A DNA stretch of 64,000 nt from RGIG995 sp045543655 (GCA_045543655.1 JAZPXN010000056.1:1-64000); one strand, 5' to 3'; numbered from the stretch's first letter, positions 15,791-25,297 are shown. Numbers and translations: made by a program. Notes: generated from the sequence alone by a model not told the origin.

Positions 15791-17053
15791 TCAGTATTCG
15801 ATAGTGCGGTAGGTCAGAGCGCCGTCCTCGTTGCGGAGGATTCCCACCTGGAAAAGGGGGCAGACGCCTACGGCGGGGTGTTTGGAGTGTCCGTCCGTGT
15901 CCGCCGCCCAGACGGTGAAGTCCCAATTGACGTCGGGAACCAAGGTCAGGGCCATTTGGGGTGCGTCGCTGTTGCGGGTGTTCCATAAGACGGTGGATTT
16001 CCCGGTGGTCAGGTCGAAAACGGCTACGTCGCAGACGAGGGGGATGTTTCCGGTGGGATCGTAATCGTCGTAATGCCGTTTCGTGTAGAGAATATCCAGA
16101 GTGCCGTTGCCGTCGTAATCGTAGGGGAAAGCGCTGATCAGATCGTTGGAATTGCCCTTGGAAAACAGATAGACCCGGTCGTTCCACAGCAGAAACAGGG
16201 CTTCGGGGGTATTACGGCGAAAGACCTGAATTCCGGTGAAATCCAAGGTGGGCGGGGTGACGTTGCGAACCGAGTCCTCGGGGAAGCCCTGCAGTTCCTT
16301 GCTGTTGAAGGTGCCGTTTCTTCTTGCGGTCTTTACAAATTCCTCCACGCCGCCGACGGTGGGCGTGGGGTAGGAGAAGGCTCTCAGCGGAGGCTCCCCC
16401 TTCAGGATGGGACGCAGATCGTCCAGGCGGTAGATGACGTCGTAGATCAGCGTATCTTCCTTATAGAATTCCAGCCGGAAGGGATCGTGGGTCTCCAGGG
16501 CGGTGCGGACGGCTTTTGCAATTTCCGGTTGGGTTTCCACCAGGTTTTCCAAAGGAACGGAAGTAAAGCTGTGCCGGAACCGATCTACCGCGTAATCAAC
16601 GCCGTCCAGGGTGACGATATCGCATTCCCGCCCCACGTGGACGCGGTAATGGTTCTCGTACTCCTGCTTTTCCGGGAAGTTCAGCAGTACCAGCAGCCGG
16701 TCGCCCTTGATATACAAGGGGCTTGCGTGGTTTTCTTCCGAGGAGCCGTGGCGGGAAATAATAATTTTTTCGGGCAATTCGCCTTTAAAGCATTCTTCCA
16801 CCGTGGCTTCGTAGTAGGTGGTCGTGTCCTTGATGCTTTCGGTCAGCCAGTTGCCGACGGTCACGATGGCGATGGCGTAGGTCTCTTCCCGGATTTTGGG
16901 AAAGCCGGGGGAAAAATCACACCACGAGGAGTGAATCTGGTTTTTCGCCATCCGCACCGGGGGCGCGGCCGACCCCTCCGGAGGCGTTTTCGTGCAGGCG
17001 AAGAGCGTGCATAAGGTGACAACTCCGAGAAGCAGTGCCAAAATCTTTTTCAT
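15791..17053 (-). CDS. Lipoprotein of unknown function
   Basis: A 420-residue lipoprotein: signal peptide MKKILALLLGVVTLCTLFAC with lipobox LFAC. The middle is acidic and unrecognised. Near residue 330 the segment YDYDGNGTLDILYTKRHYDD resembles a calcium-binding FG-GAP/dockerin-like Asp loop. RBS AAGGAGG precedes ATG 17053. A terminator at 17075-17107 separates it from the lipoprotein gene upstream. It converges on the serpin gene. Function unknown. Confidence 0.75.
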   Translation of the reverse strand: MKKILALLLGVVTLCTLFACTKTPPEGSAAPPVRMAKNQIHSSWCDFSPGFPKIREETYAIAIVTVGNWLTESIKDTTTYYEATVEECFKGELPEKIIISRHGSSEENHASPLYIKGDRLLVLLNFPEKQEYENHYRVHVGRECDIVTLDGVDYAVDRFRHSFTSVPLENLVETQPEIAKAVRTALETHDPFRLEFYKEDTLIYDVIYRLDDLRPILKGEPPLRAFSYPTPTVGGVEEFVKTARRNGTFNSKELQGFPEDSVRNVTPPTLDFTGIQVFRRNTPEALFLLWNDRVYLFSKGNSNDLISAFPYDYDGNGTLDILYTKRHYDDYDPTGNIPLVCDVAVFDLTTGKSTVLWNTRNSDAPQMALTLVPDVNWDFTVWAADTDGHSKHPAVGVCPLFQVGILRNEDGALTYRTIEY

Positions 17054-17074
17054 GAAAAACCTCCTTTTGTGTGT

Positions 17075-17107
17075 TAAAAAAATACCGCCGCAGAAAGCCC
17101 GCGGCGG
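17075..17107 (-). terminator. Terminator between the two lipoprotein genes
   Basis: On the minus strand, CCGCCGC, loop, GCGGCGG followed by TATTTTTTT. Confidence 0.85.
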
Positions 17108-17180
17108 CACAGTCAACCGCAATGCGATCGGCTTTGGTATCTTTATTATAGCATATTTTGGATTTGTTGTCAACAGGGCG

Positions 17181-18110
17181 TCAGTTGACGGTGACCTTGA
17201 CGAATTCCTTCTGAGACAGGGAGGGGCAGAAGGTATAGGTGAAGGCGGGATTTTTGGCGGCGAGCAGATGGGAGAAATAGGAGTCCTTCGTCTGCAGAGC
17301 AAGGGAGACGGCGGCGTCGTCCACGGTAAGATCGCAATAGACGATCGTCAGATCCAGCTTCTGCCCGGTGTAGCCCAGATCCTCGTAGGATTTCCGCCAA
17401 TCCTGCTCCGTCAGCCCCAGCTGCGTGAAGAGAGAGCGATAGATCCCGGCGTATTCCGTGGGCTTTCCTACGTATTCGTAAAAGATGTTGGAGCTGGGGT
17501 TTTTGGCCTTTTCGGTGGTGTAATACCCCTTATAAAGGTTCATAAAATCCCCGGCGTAATTGATAATCTCTTCTCCCGCAACCTCGGCTTTCGCGTTGGC
17601 CTGTTCCATATAGTCGGTGACCAGCTCCAGCATCTGCCGGTATTGGGGCTCGGTCAGTAGCTTGGGGAAGGGGTAGAAATCCGTATCGGCGCCGTAAAGC
17701 CAGAAGAAGATGCGGAAGGTTTTTTCATCCTTCTGCCATACCTGCAGCGCCCGGGTGTAGGCGTTGCGGTAGGGGTCGAAGACCCGGTTTTCGTGGGTGG
17801 CGGTGGCGTAGAGCGCCGACCCGGAGGCCACGGTGAGCACGCTGTTATCTACGGCCACGGTGTTGGCGGCGTCGTTTTCCACCGTCAGCTTGGGCACCAT
17901 ATCCGAGCCGGTATCGATGCGGATCTTGAAGCCCTCTTCCTCCTGGAAAAGAACCATCCGGGAGGAGGGATTGACCTGCGTATAGCCCGCCGTGCGCTCC
18001 TTCAGCCATTCGTGGATGGCGGCCTCTTCGTCGTAGATGACGGGCTTCGTGCAGGCGAACAGAGACGCTGCCGTCAGCAGTACCAGGGCGAGGGAAACGA
18101 TCTTTTTCAT
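17181..18110 (-). CDS. Lipoprotein of unknown function
   Basis: A 309-residue lipoprotein with signal peptide and lipobox LFAC (MKKIVSLALVLLTAASLFAC). The rest is a soluble alpha/beta-type sequence with no motif I recognise. It starts 11 nt after the lipid-kinase stop, so the two are an operon. The signal peptide is similar to that of the lipoprotein at 15791, while the bodies differ. Confidence 0.75.
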   Translation of the reverse strand: MKKIVSLALVLLTAASLFACTKPVIYDEEAAIHEWLKERTAGYTQVNPSSRMVLFQEEEGFKIRIDTGSDMVPKLTVENDAANTVAVDNSVLTVASGSALYATATHENRVFDPYRNAYTRALQVWQKDEKTFRIFFWLYGADTDFYPFPKLLTEPQYRQMLELVTDYMEQANAKAEVAGEEIINYAGDFMNLYKGYYTTEKAKNPSSNIFYEYVGKPTEYAGIYRSLFTQLGLTEQDWRKSYEDLGYTGQKLDLTIVYCDLTVDDAAVSLALQTKDSYFSHLLAAKNPAFTYTFCPSLSQKEFVKVTVN

Positions 18111-18121
18111 AAAAAACTCCT

Positions 18122-18997
18122 TTATACTCCGGGGGACAGCACCGTAAGGCCGCCGGGGAGGACTTCAAACCGGGCTTCCTCGGTGGGGGAGAGCTCTCCG
18201 TCCAGGTTCAGGGTCAGGTTCTTTCCCCGGATGGTCACCTTTTCCGCCCGGACGTGCTTGACGAATTTCAGTCGGGTATGTAAGCCCATGGCAAGAAGGG
18301 GCATCACCGACAGAAAGATCCACGCCGGCACGCTTTCGATGAGGTAGGCATCCAGCTTGCCGTCGTCGACCACTGCCTCCGGGGCGATCTTGATGCCGCC
18401 GCCGTAATACCGGCCGTTGGCGATGCAGAACAGAAGCGATTTCTGCCGGAAGGGAACGCCGTCGATTTCACCCTCCAGATCGGTGCCGTGATAATGAAAA
18501 ATGGTATAGAACATGGAGAGGATATAGCTGAATCTCCGCAGGGCCGGCTTGTTTTTATACCGTTCCGAATTGCGCACCACCTCCGCGTCGAAGCCCACCG
18601 AGGCAATATTCAGGAAAAATCCGTCGTTGGCCTTGCCGCAGTCGATCTTCCGGACGATGAAATTTTTGGCCCGGTTCAGGATGTTTTTTGGATCGTGACG
18701 GTTGCGGAGATTTTTGTACAGGGTGCGGACGAAATCGTTGCCGCTCCCCTGAGGGATGATGCAGAAGGTGTTATCCGATCCCACGGTGCCGGACATGACC
18801 TCGTTGGCAGTACCGTCTCCGCCCACGGCGTAGATGTTCGAGCCGGTATATTCCCGGGCAATTTCGGTGGCGTGCCCCGCCCGCTCGGTCAGCCGGATCT
18901 CTGCCAATCTCCCGAAGGCATCCCGGATGAGAGCCTTCATCTTTTCGGTCTTCTTGAAGCCGGCCTGGGGGTTCAGAATAAAAACGTGCTTTTTCAT
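18122..18997 (-). CDS. Diacylglycerol-kinase-family lipid kinase (YegS/DgkB-like)
   Basis: A 291-residue kinase. The N-terminal FILNPQAGFKK, the nucleotide motif AVGGDGTANEVMSG at about residue 60 and IIPQGSGNDFVRTL define the DAGK catalytic domain, and the C-terminal beta domain contains IANGRYYGGGIKIAPEA. It would phosphorylate diacylglycerol or a related lipid at the inner membrane face. ATG 18997 was chosen because AGGAG sits 11 nt ahead; an in-frame ATG further upstream has no RBS. Confidence 0.88.
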   Translation of the reverse strand: MKKHVFILNPQAGFKKTEKMKALIRDAFGRLAEIRLTERAGHATEIAREYTGSNIYAVGGDGTANEVMSGTVGSDNTFCIIPQGSGNDFVRTLYKNLRNRHDPKNILNRAKNFIVRKIDCGKANDGFFLNIASVGFDAEVVRNSERYKNKPALRRFSYILSMFYTIFHYHGTDLEGEIDGVPFRQKSLLFCIANGRYYGGGIKIAPEAVVDDGKLDAYLIESVPAWIFLSVMPLLAMGLHTRLKFVKHVRAEKVTIRGKNLTLNLDGELSPTEEARFEVLPGGLTVLSPGV

Positions 18998-19057
18998 GGA
19001 GGGATCAACTCCTGTCATAATATTTCGACAAAATGCTTACAAAATCAGAAAAGGGTC

Positions 19058-19086
19058 TTTACAACGGGGGAAAAGTGTGCTATAAT
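19058..19086 (+). promoter_or_regulatory. Promoter of the TPP-riboswitch/thiT unit
   Basis: TTTACA at 19058-19063, 17 nt, TATAAT at 19081-19086; predicted start near 19093, directly ahead of the riboswitch. Confidence 0.85.
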
Positions 19087-19106
19087 AGACTCGTAAAAAT
19101 GAATAT

Positions 19107-19200
19107 CCTTGCCGGGGTGCGCTGATCACTGCGCTGAGAGCGGGCAGAAGCCCGAAACCCATTGAACCTGAACAGGAGCAAAAACCTGCGGAGGGAAGAT
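19107..19200 (+). promoter_or_regulatory. TPP (thiamine pyrophosphate) riboswitch
   Basis: The THI-box core elements occur in order: CCGGGGTGC, GCGCTGAGAG, ACCCATTGAACCTGAACAGG and GCGGAGGGAAG. It is followed by a terminator hairpin (19227-19257) and the thiamine transporter gene. TPP binding is expected to favour termination. Confidence 0.95.
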
Positions 19201-19226
19201 GCAAACATATCATTGGTGTAAACGTC

Positions 19227-19257
19227 TCCTCTCGCCGTACGGTGGGAGGATTTTTTT
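19227..19257 (+). terminator. Riboswitch expression-platform terminator
   Basis: TCCTCTCGCCGT directly followed by ACGGTGGGAGGA, then seven T. Confidence 0.85.
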
Positions 19258-19345
19258 GACGGTTTTTTCCGGAATACCGGTGCCGGAAGGAGCGGTCGGG
19301 CGAAGATTTCATTTTTATAATAAAATCTTATCAGGAGGTTTTTCT

Positions 19346-19945
19346 GTGAAAACGAAAAACGATTCGCTCAAGAAACTCGCCGTCTGCGCCATGATGGTGG
19401 CTCTTTCCTTCGTGCTGAGCCTCTGGTCGCCTCTGAAATTCTGGCCGCAGGGCGGGTCCGTCACTCTGGGGGCTATGGTCCCCGTTATTCTGGTGGCCCT
19501 TCTCTTCGGTACGAAGTGGGGTCTGGGATGTGCCTTCGTCAATTCCCTTCTTCAGCTGATGATGGGCTTTATGGAGGGCATGGGCACCTGGGGGCTGTCG
19601 CCTCTGGTTCTGGTCTGCAGCATCCTTCTGGATTATATCCTTGCCTATACCGTCATCGGTCTTGCGGGGATCTTCAAGGGCAACGATTCGGTCCGGGCCG
19701 TGCTTGGCACCGTTTTCGTCTGCGTTCTGCGGTATCTGTTCCATTTCGTTTCGGGCTGGGCCTTTTTCGGAATGTGGGCCGAGGAAGGATATACGGCGTT
19801 GACCTGGGCGCTGTTCTATAATATGTCCTATATGCTCCCCGAAACGGTCATCTCGCTGGTGCTTGCCGGCGGTCTTGCGGCGTTGCTTCCGGTGCTTCGG
19901 AAGAATTTCTCCTTCTGCCGGACGTCGGACGCCGTCGAAAACTGA
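19346..19945 (+). CDS. thiT: Energy-coupled thiamine transporter S component ThiT
   Basis: A 199-residue membrane protein with about six hydrophobic helices, matching ThiT: LAVCAMMVALSFVLSLW, LGAMVPVILVALLFGTKWG, and FVSGWAFFGMWAEEGYTA with the aromatic thiamine site near the C-terminal third. It binds thiamine and works with the shared ECF ATPase/T module, not in this window. GTG 19346 follows AGGAGG. The TPP riboswitch upstream confirms the substrate. Confidence 0.93.
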   Translation: MKTKNDSLKKLAVCAMMVALSFVLSLWSPLKFWPQGGSVTLGAMVPVILVALLFGTKWGLGCAFVNSLLQLMMGFMEGMGTWGLSPLVLVCSILLDYILAYTVIGLAGIFKGNDSVRAVLGTVFVCVLRYLFHFVSGWAFFGMWAEEGYTALTWALFYNMSYMLPETVISLVLAGGLAALLPVLRKNFSFCRTSDAVEN

Positions 19946-19968
19946 CGGATTACCCTTCTATTATAGCA

Positions 19969-20006
19969 CGAATCCCCCTTCTTTGCAAGGGGGATTTCGT
20001 TTTTTT
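19969..20006 (+). terminator. Terminator after thiT
   Basis: CGAATCCCCCTT, loop, AAGGGGGATTTCG, then seven T. Confidence 0.9.
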
Positions 20007-20015
20007 CTGTAAGAC

Positions 20016-20044
20016 TTGCAATTTTGCCGAAAATATGTTATAAT
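20016..20044 (+). promoter_or_regulatory. Promoter of the LysR gene
   Basis: TTGCAA at 20016-20021, 17 nt, TATAAT at 20039-20044. Confidence 0.85.
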
Positions 20045-20073
20045 AATACTATATTTTTCCATCGGAGGACGTT

Positions 20074-21018
20074 ATGAACCTTCTGCATCTGAAATACGCC
20101 GTGGAGGTGGCCCGCACCCGTTCCATCACCATGGCCGCCGAAAATCTGTATATGGGTCAGCCCCGCCTCTCCCGAGCCATTAAGGAGTTGGAGGATTCTT
20201 TGGGGATCACCATCTTTAAGCGGACGTCAAAGGGAATCGTCCCCACGCCGGAGGGGGAAATTTTTCTTACCCACGCCAATCGGATTCTGGACGAGGTGCG
20301 GGAGGTAGAGACCATTTACAACCCCTACGCGAAGGATAAGCAGCGGATGAACATCTCCATTCCCCGGGCGGGTTATCTGGCTCACGCCTTAAAGCAGCTG
20401 GTCGGAGAGCTGGATCTGACCAAGGAGATCGAGATCAATTATCGGGAGACCAATTCTCTGAAGGCCATCAACAATATTCTGCAGAACAATTATAATTTGG
20501 GCATCATTCGCTTTGCTACCGAATACGAGCCCTATTTCGAGCGGTTTTTGTCGGAAAAGGGGCTTCGGTGGGAGGACGTTTGGGAATTTGATCCCATCGT
20601 TCTGATGTCTCGGGAGCATATGCTGGCCGGGAAGCCCGATCTGTGCTTTTCCGATCTGGTGGACTGCGATTGCGTTCAGCTGGGGCACGGGGATCCCTAC
20701 GTTCCGTCCTTGCCCCTGGCCGAGGTGCGCAAGGGGGAATTCCCCGAAGAGATCAACAAGCATCTCTTTATTTACGAGCGGGCCAGCGGATACGAAATTT
20801 TAAGCACCATTCCAACCACCTTCCTTCTCACCTCCCCCATGCCGGAAATCATCCTGAAGCGGTACGATCTGGTTCAGCGGCGGCTGAAAGGGGGCAAGCG
20901 TCGGTACAAGGACGTGCTGATCTGGCGGGAGAATTATAAATTCACCGAACTGGATCAGGCGTTTATTCAGGAGATCAAGCGGGTGCGGGACAAGGTCGGA
21001 AACCGGAAAATCGATTGA
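20074..21018 (+). CDS. LysR-family transcriptional regulator
   Basis: A 314-residue regulator. The N-terminal winged HTH (residues 1-60) has VARTRSITMAAENLYMGQPR and LSRAIKELEDSLGITIFKR. A periplasmic-binding-like effector domain follows. ATG 20074 is preceded by a weak GGAGG. It lies between thiT and adhE in the same direction with terminators on each side, so its target is unclear; adhE is a candidate. Confidence 0.9.
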   Translation: MNLLHLKYAVEVARTRSITMAAENLYMGQPRLSRAIKELEDSLGITIFKRTSKGIVPTPEGEIFLTHANRILDEVREVETIYNPYAKDKQRMNISIPRAGYLAHALKQLVGELDLTKEIEINYRETNSLKAINNILQNNYNLGIIRFATEYEPYFERFLSEKGLRWEDVWEFDPIVLMSREHMLAGKPDLCFSDLVDCDCVQLGHGDPYVPSLPLAEVRKGEFPEEINKHLFIYERASGYEILSTIPTTFLLTSPMPEIILKRYDLVQRRLKGGKRRYKDVLIWRENYKFTELDQAFIQEIKRVRDKVGNRKID

Positions 21019-21029
21019 AAATGATGAAG

Positions 21030-21070
21030 AAATCCCCTTCTGTCCCCCCCCGGACGGGAGGGGATTTGTT
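21030..21070 (+). terminator. Terminator after the LysR gene
   Basis: AAATCCCC and GGGGATTT enclose a C-rich loop with an inner GTCC/GGAC pairing. Confidence 0.7.
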
Positions 21071-21112
21071 GCTGAATATCCGAAAAGGCATACCATTATG
21101 CGATTTTGGTAT

Positions 21113-21141
21113 TTTACAAGCGGCGAAATTTGTGGTATAAT
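21113..21141 (+). promoter_or_regulatory. Promoter of adhE
   Basis: TTTACA at 21113-21118, 17 nt, TATAAT at 21136-21141; an ~70-nt leader precedes the start codon. Confidence 0.85.
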
Positions 21142-21218
21142 AGTCGCGTAATAAAATGAAATGCTATGCCCCCTGTAGGCAGACGAACACAGAACACCGT
21201 TTGAAAAGGAGACCGATC

Positions 21219-23828
21219 ATGGAATATCAGATCGTAGACAGCGTGGAAAAGCTGCAGGAAACTCTGACTCGCGTCCGGAAGGCCCAGCAGATTTTTGCCA
21301 CCTACACTCAGGAGCAGGTTGATAAGATCTTCCTGGCCGCCGCCTCTGCCGCCAATAAGGCCCGGATCCCTCTGGCCAAAATGGCTGTGGAAGAAACCGG
21401 TATGGGCGTCGTGGAAGACAAGGTGATCAAGAATAACTACGCCGCCGAATATATTTATAACGCTTATAAAAACACCAAGACCTGCGGCGTGATTGAGGAA
21501 GACAAGGCCTTCGGGATCCGCAAGATCGCCGAGCCGATCGGCGTGATTGCCGCCGTCATCCCCACCACCAACCCCACCTCCACCGCGATCTTCAAGTGCC
21601 TGCTGGCGCTGAAGACCCGCAACGCCATCATCATCTCTCCCCATCCCCGGGCCAAGAACAGCACCATCGCCGCCGCGAAGCTGGTGCTCGAAGCGGCCGT
21701 TGCCGCCGGCGCCCCCGAAGGGATCATCGACTGGATCGACGTTCCTTCCCTTGATATGACCAACACCGTTATGAAGGAATCCGATATTATCCTTGCCACC
21801 GGCGGCCCCGGTATGGTTAAGGCGGCCTATTCCTCCGGGAAGCCCGCCGTCGGCGTCGGTGCCGGGAACACCCCCGCCATTATCGACTCCTCCGCGGATC
21901 TTCTGCTGGCGGTCAACTCGGTCATTCATTCCAAGACCTTTGATAACGGCATGATCTGCGCCTCCGAGCAGTCGGTCATCGTTCTTGCCGACGTTTACGA
22001 CGCGGTCAAGGCAGAATTTGCCGCCCGGGGCTGTTATTTCCTGAACCCCGAGGAGACCGAGAAGGTTCGCAAGACCATTATTATCAACGGCGCGCTGAAC
22101 GCCAAGATCGTCGGTCAGAAGGCCTCCCGCATTGCCGAGCTTTCCGGCGTTACCGTTCCCGCGTCCGCCAAGATCCTCATCGGTGAAGTGGAAAGCGTGG
22201 AGCTGAGCGAAGAATTCGCTCACGAAAAGCTGTCCCCCGTTCTTGCCATGTACAAGGCCGAGACCTTTGAAGATGCTCTGGATAAGGCCGACCGTCTCGT
22301 GGCTGACGGCGGATACGGTCATACCGCTTCCGTTTACCTGAACGACGTGACCGAGCAGGAAAAGCTGTCCGCCTTCGCTGCCCGCATGAAGACCTGCCGT
22401 ATTCTGGTCAATACCCCCTCCTCCCACGGTGGGATCGGGGATCTGTACAACTTTAAGCTGGCTCCTTCCCTTACCCTGGGCTGCGGCTCTTGGGGTGGGA
22501 ACTCCGTTTCCGAGAACGTTGGGGTCAAGCATCTTCTGAATATCAAAACCGTTGCCGAAAGAAGGGAAAATATGCTTTGGTTCCGCGCGCCTGAAAAGGT
22601 CTACATCAAGAAGGGCTGCCTGCCCGTGGCTCTCGACGAGCTGAAAACCGTCCGCGGCGCCAAGAAGGCCTTCATCGTCACCGATACCTTCCTGTATCAG
22701 AACGGCTATACCAAGCCCATCACCGATAAGCTGGACGAAATGGGCATCACCCATACCACCTTCTTCAACGTTCAGCCCGACCCCACCCTGGCCAACGCTA
22801 CCGAAGGGGCGGCACAGATGCGCGCCTTCCAGCCCGACACCATCATCGCTCTCGGCGGCGGCTCCGCTATGGACGCGGCCAAGATCATGTGGGTTCTTTA
22901 CGAGCATCCCGAGGCCGATTTCATGGATATGGCCATGCGCTTCATCGATATCCGCAAGCGTGTTTATACCTTCCCCAAAATGGGTGAGAAGGCCTACTTT
23001 ATCGCCGTTCCCACCTCTGCGGGTACCGGCTCCGAGGTGACGCCCTTCGCCGTTATTACCGATGAAAAGACCGGCGTAAAATATCCCTTGGCCGACTACG
23101 AGCTGCTTCCCAATATGGCCATTATCGATACCGATTTCCATATGTCCGCTCCCAAGGGGCTGACTGCGGCCTCCGGGATTGACGCCGTGACCCACGCCGT
23201 GGAAGCCTACGCCGCCATGCTTGCCACCGATTACACCGACGGGCTGGCCCTCCAGTCCCTGAAGAACGTCTTCAAATATCTCCCCCGCGCCTACGAAAAC
23301 GGCCAGACCGATATCGAAGCCCGGGAAAAGATGGCCAACGCCGCCACCATGGCCGGTATGGCCTTCGCCAACGCCTTCCTGGGGGTCTGCCACTCCATGG
23401 CCCACAAGCTGGGCGCCTTCCATCACCTGCCCCACGGCGTTGCCAACGCCCTGATGATCGAGGAGGTCCTGCGGTTCAACGCCTCCGAGGCTCCCACCAA
23501 GATGGGTACCTTCTCTCAGTACGATCATCCCCATACCCTGGCCCGGTACGCTGAGATTGCCGATTATCTGAATCTGGGCGGCAAGACCGACGAAGAAAAG
23601 CTGGAAAACCTCATCAAGGCCATCAACGACCTGAAGCACACCGTCGGCATTAAGGATACCATCAAGGACTACGGTGTTGACGAAGCCGACTTCCTGGCCC
23701 GCCTCGACGATATGGTGGAGCAGGCCTTCGACGATCAGTGCACCGGCGCAAATCCCCGCTATCCTCTGATGAGCGAGATCAAGCAGATGTACCTCAACGC
23801 CTATTACGGCACCCACGAAGAAGTGTAA
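21219..23828 (+). CDS. adhE: Bifunctional acetaldehyde-CoA/alcohol dehydrogenase AdhE
   Basis: An 869-residue fusion of the usual AdhE length. The N-terminal aldehyde dehydrogenase half has AAVIPTTNPTSTAIFKCL and the catalytic Cys in NGMICASEQSV (about Cys247). The C-terminal iron-dependent alcohol dehydrogenase half has IALGGGSAMDAAK and the metal site HSMAHKLGAFHHLPHG. It reduces acetyl-CoA to ethanol, regenerating NAD+ in fermentation, and probably forms spirosomes. ATG 21219 follows AAAAGGAG; the longer frame from 21156 was not used. A kinase-fold gene follows after 15 nt. Confidence 0.97.
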   Translation: MEYQIVDSVEKLQETLTRVRKAQQIFATYTQEQVDKIFLAAASAANKARIPLAKMAVEETGMGVVEDKVIKNNYAAEYIYNAYKNTKTCGVIEEDKAFGIRKIAEPIGVIAAVIPTTNPTSTAIFKCLLALKTRNAIIISPHPRAKNSTIAAAKLVLEAAVAAGAPEGIIDWIDVPSLDMTNTVMKESDIILATGGPGMVKAAYSSGKPAVGVGAGNTPAIIDSSADLLLAVNSVIHSKTFDNGMICASEQSVIVLADVYDAVKAEFAARGCYFLNPEETEKVRKTIIINGALNAKIVGQKASRIAELSGVTVPASAKILIGEVESVELSEEFAHEKLSPVLAMYKAETFEDALDKADRLVADGGYGHTASVYLNDVTEQEKLSAFAARMKTCRILVNTPSSHGGIGDLYNFKLAPSLTLGCGSWGGNSVSENVGVKHLLNIKTVAERRENMLWFRAPEKVYIKKGCLPVALDELKTVRGAKKAFIVTDTFLYQNGYTKPITDKLDEMGITHTTFFNVQPDPTLANATEGAAQMRAFQPDTIIALGGGSAMDAAKIMWVLYEHPEADFMDMAMRFIDIRKRVYTFPKMGEKAYFIAVPTSAGTGSEVTPFAVITDEKTGVKYPLADYELLPNMAIIDTDFHMSAPKGLTAASGIDAVTHAVEAYAAMLATDYTDGLALQSLKNVFKYLPRAYENGQTDIEAREKMANAATMAGMAFANAFLGVCHSMAHKLGAFHHLPHGVANALMIEEVLRFNASEAPTKMGTFSQYDHPHTLARYAEIADYLNLGGKTDEEKLENLIKAINDLKHTVGIKDTIKDYGVDEADFLARLDDMVEQAFDDQCTGANPRYPLMSEIKQMYLNAYYGTHEEV

Positions 23829-23843
23829 GAGAGGAGCAAATCT

Positions 23844-24596
23844 ATGAATCTGAACAACGTTCACGTCGTCCGCCCCGATAAGGTTCTTTACCGGGACGGG
23901 AACACGGTTATCAAGGTCTTCAACGATTCCTTCTCCAAGGAAGGGATCCTGCGGGAGGCCATGAACAACGCCATTATGGAAACCACCGGGCTGAAGATTC
24001 CCAAGGTCATCGAGGTCTGCAAGGCCGACGGCAAATGGGCCATCGTGGAGGATTTCGTGGAAGGGAAGACCCTGGAGCAGCTTATGCAGGAAAACCCCGA
24101 AAAGGAAGAGGAATATCTGAACCTTTTCGTGGATCTGCAGATGAAGATCCACGCCACCAAGGCCCCCTCCATGCTGATCCGTCTGCGGGATAAGATGCGG
24201 GGTAAGATCTCCGAAGCGAAGCTGGACGCCACCACCCGCTACGATCTTCATACCCGTCTCGAAGGAATGAAGCGTCATACCAAGATCTGCCACGGGGATT
24301 TCCATCCCTCCAACGTTATCGTCACCCCCGAAGGCGAATATTACGTCATCGACTGGGCCCACGTGACCCAGGGCAACGCCTCTGCCGACGTGGCCCGTAC
24401 CTATCTTCTCTTCTGGCTGGAAGGGAAGGAAGAGATGGCGAAGAAGTATATGCACCTTTTCTGCGAAAAGAGCGATACCGCCTATCAGTACGTCCAGAAG
24501 TGGCTCCCCATCGTGGCCGCTTCCCAGTCCGTGAAGGGTAAGCCCGAGGAGCGGGAGCTTCTGCTCAAATGGGTTGACGTGGTCGAATACGAATAA
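23844..24596 (+). CDS. Aminoglycoside-phosphotransferase-fold kinase
   Basis: A 250-residue small-molecule kinase fold. The Brenner-type catalytic motif is HGDFHPSNVIV at about residue 150, and the metal-binding DFG equivalent is VIDWAHVTQG about 20 residues on. The N-lobe has VIKVFNDSF with the expected lysine. The substrate is unknown; no resistance role is implied. It lies 15 nt after adhE with an RBS (GAGAGGAG), so it is co-transcribed with it, which is unexplained. Confidence 0.85.
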   Translation: MNLNNVHVVRPDKVLYRDGNTVIKVFNDSFSKEGILREAMNNAIMETTGLKIPKVIEVCKADGKWAIVEDFVEGKTLEQLMQENPEKEEEYLNLFVDLQMKIHATKAPSMLIRLRDKMRGKISEAKLDATTRYDLHTRLEGMKRHTKICHGDFHPSNVIVTPEGEYYVIDWAHVTQGNASADVARTYLLFWLEGKEEMAKKYMHLFCEKSDTAYQYVQKWLPIVAASQSVKGKPEERELLLKWVDVVEYE

Positions 24597-24656
24597 TCTG
24601 ATTGCAGGGAAGTGGCCGAAACGCCGCTTCCCTGTCGGAAATGAGAGGAAAAGACG

Positions 24657-25295
24657 TTGAAATATACCGATATCGCATGGGATTTTGACGGGGCGCTGTA
24701 CGATTCCTATCCCCATATCAACGCTGATCTGCAGTACGTACTGCGGCAGTTTGGGTTGGAGGCTTCTCTGGAGGAGATCAACGCGCAGACCCGGATCACC
24801 CAGGGCCACGCCTTTGCGTATTTTGCCCCTCTGTGCGGACGGTCGGCGGATGAGATCAAGAGTGCCTTTAAGGCGCGCAAGGAGAGCTATCTTTCGGATC
24901 TTTGTCAGCCCTATCCGGGGATTCCGGAGCTGATCCGGGAGATTGCCGCCGCCGGGATGCACAATCATATCTGCTCCAACAAAGCCCCCGAAAACAGCAA
25001 AAAGTATCTGGATCGGGACGGACTGACCCCCTATTTTGACGTGATCGGCGGGGTGATGCCCGGGATCCGTCGGAAGCCGGAGCCGGATATGCTGAAGCTG
25101 GTGCTTCGTACCCGGGGGATCGACGGAAAGCAGATGCTGATGGTGGGGGATCGCCTGCTGGACATCGAAGCAGGCCACAACGCCGGATGTGACGGTTGCT
25201 TTTTTGATCCCGACCGTTGCAATCCCCGGCCGGATTGCGCGGAATACGAAGCCTATACCGCCGAAGAGCTGCGGAAAATTATTTTTGGAGACTGA
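24657..25295 (+). CDS. HAD-family phosphatase (phosphoglycolate-phosphatase-like)
   Basis: A 212-residue HAD hydrolase with C1 cap. Motif I is WDFDGALYDS (the usual T of DFDGT is A), motif II HICSN, the motif III Lys is in RRKPEPDM and motif IV is MLMVGDRLLDIEAG. The nucleophile and acid Asp residues are intact, so it is probably active on a small phosphate ester. The start is TTG 24657 behind GAGAGG. It is paralogous to the next gene. Confidence 0.83.
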   Translation: MKYTDIAWDFDGALYDSYPHINADLQYVLRQFGLEASLEEINAQTRITQGHAFAYFAPLCGRSADEIKSAFKARKESYLSDLCQPYPGIPELIREIAAAGMHNHICSNKAPENSKKYLDRDGLTPYFDVIGGVMPGIRRKPEPDMLKLVLRTRGIDGKQMLMVGDRLLDIEAGHNAGCDGCFFDPDRCNPRPDCAEYEAYTAEELRKIIFGD

Positions 25296-25297
25296 TC

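Noticed and set aside
23844..24596. Aminoglycoside-resistance gene
   Set aside because: Only the general kinase fold is shared; context (adhE operon) does not suggest resistance.
21114..25178. A 1354-codon antisense frame across adhE, the kinase and HAD genes
   Set aside because: It crosses several genes with strong family matches on the plus strand; its composition is that of a shadow.
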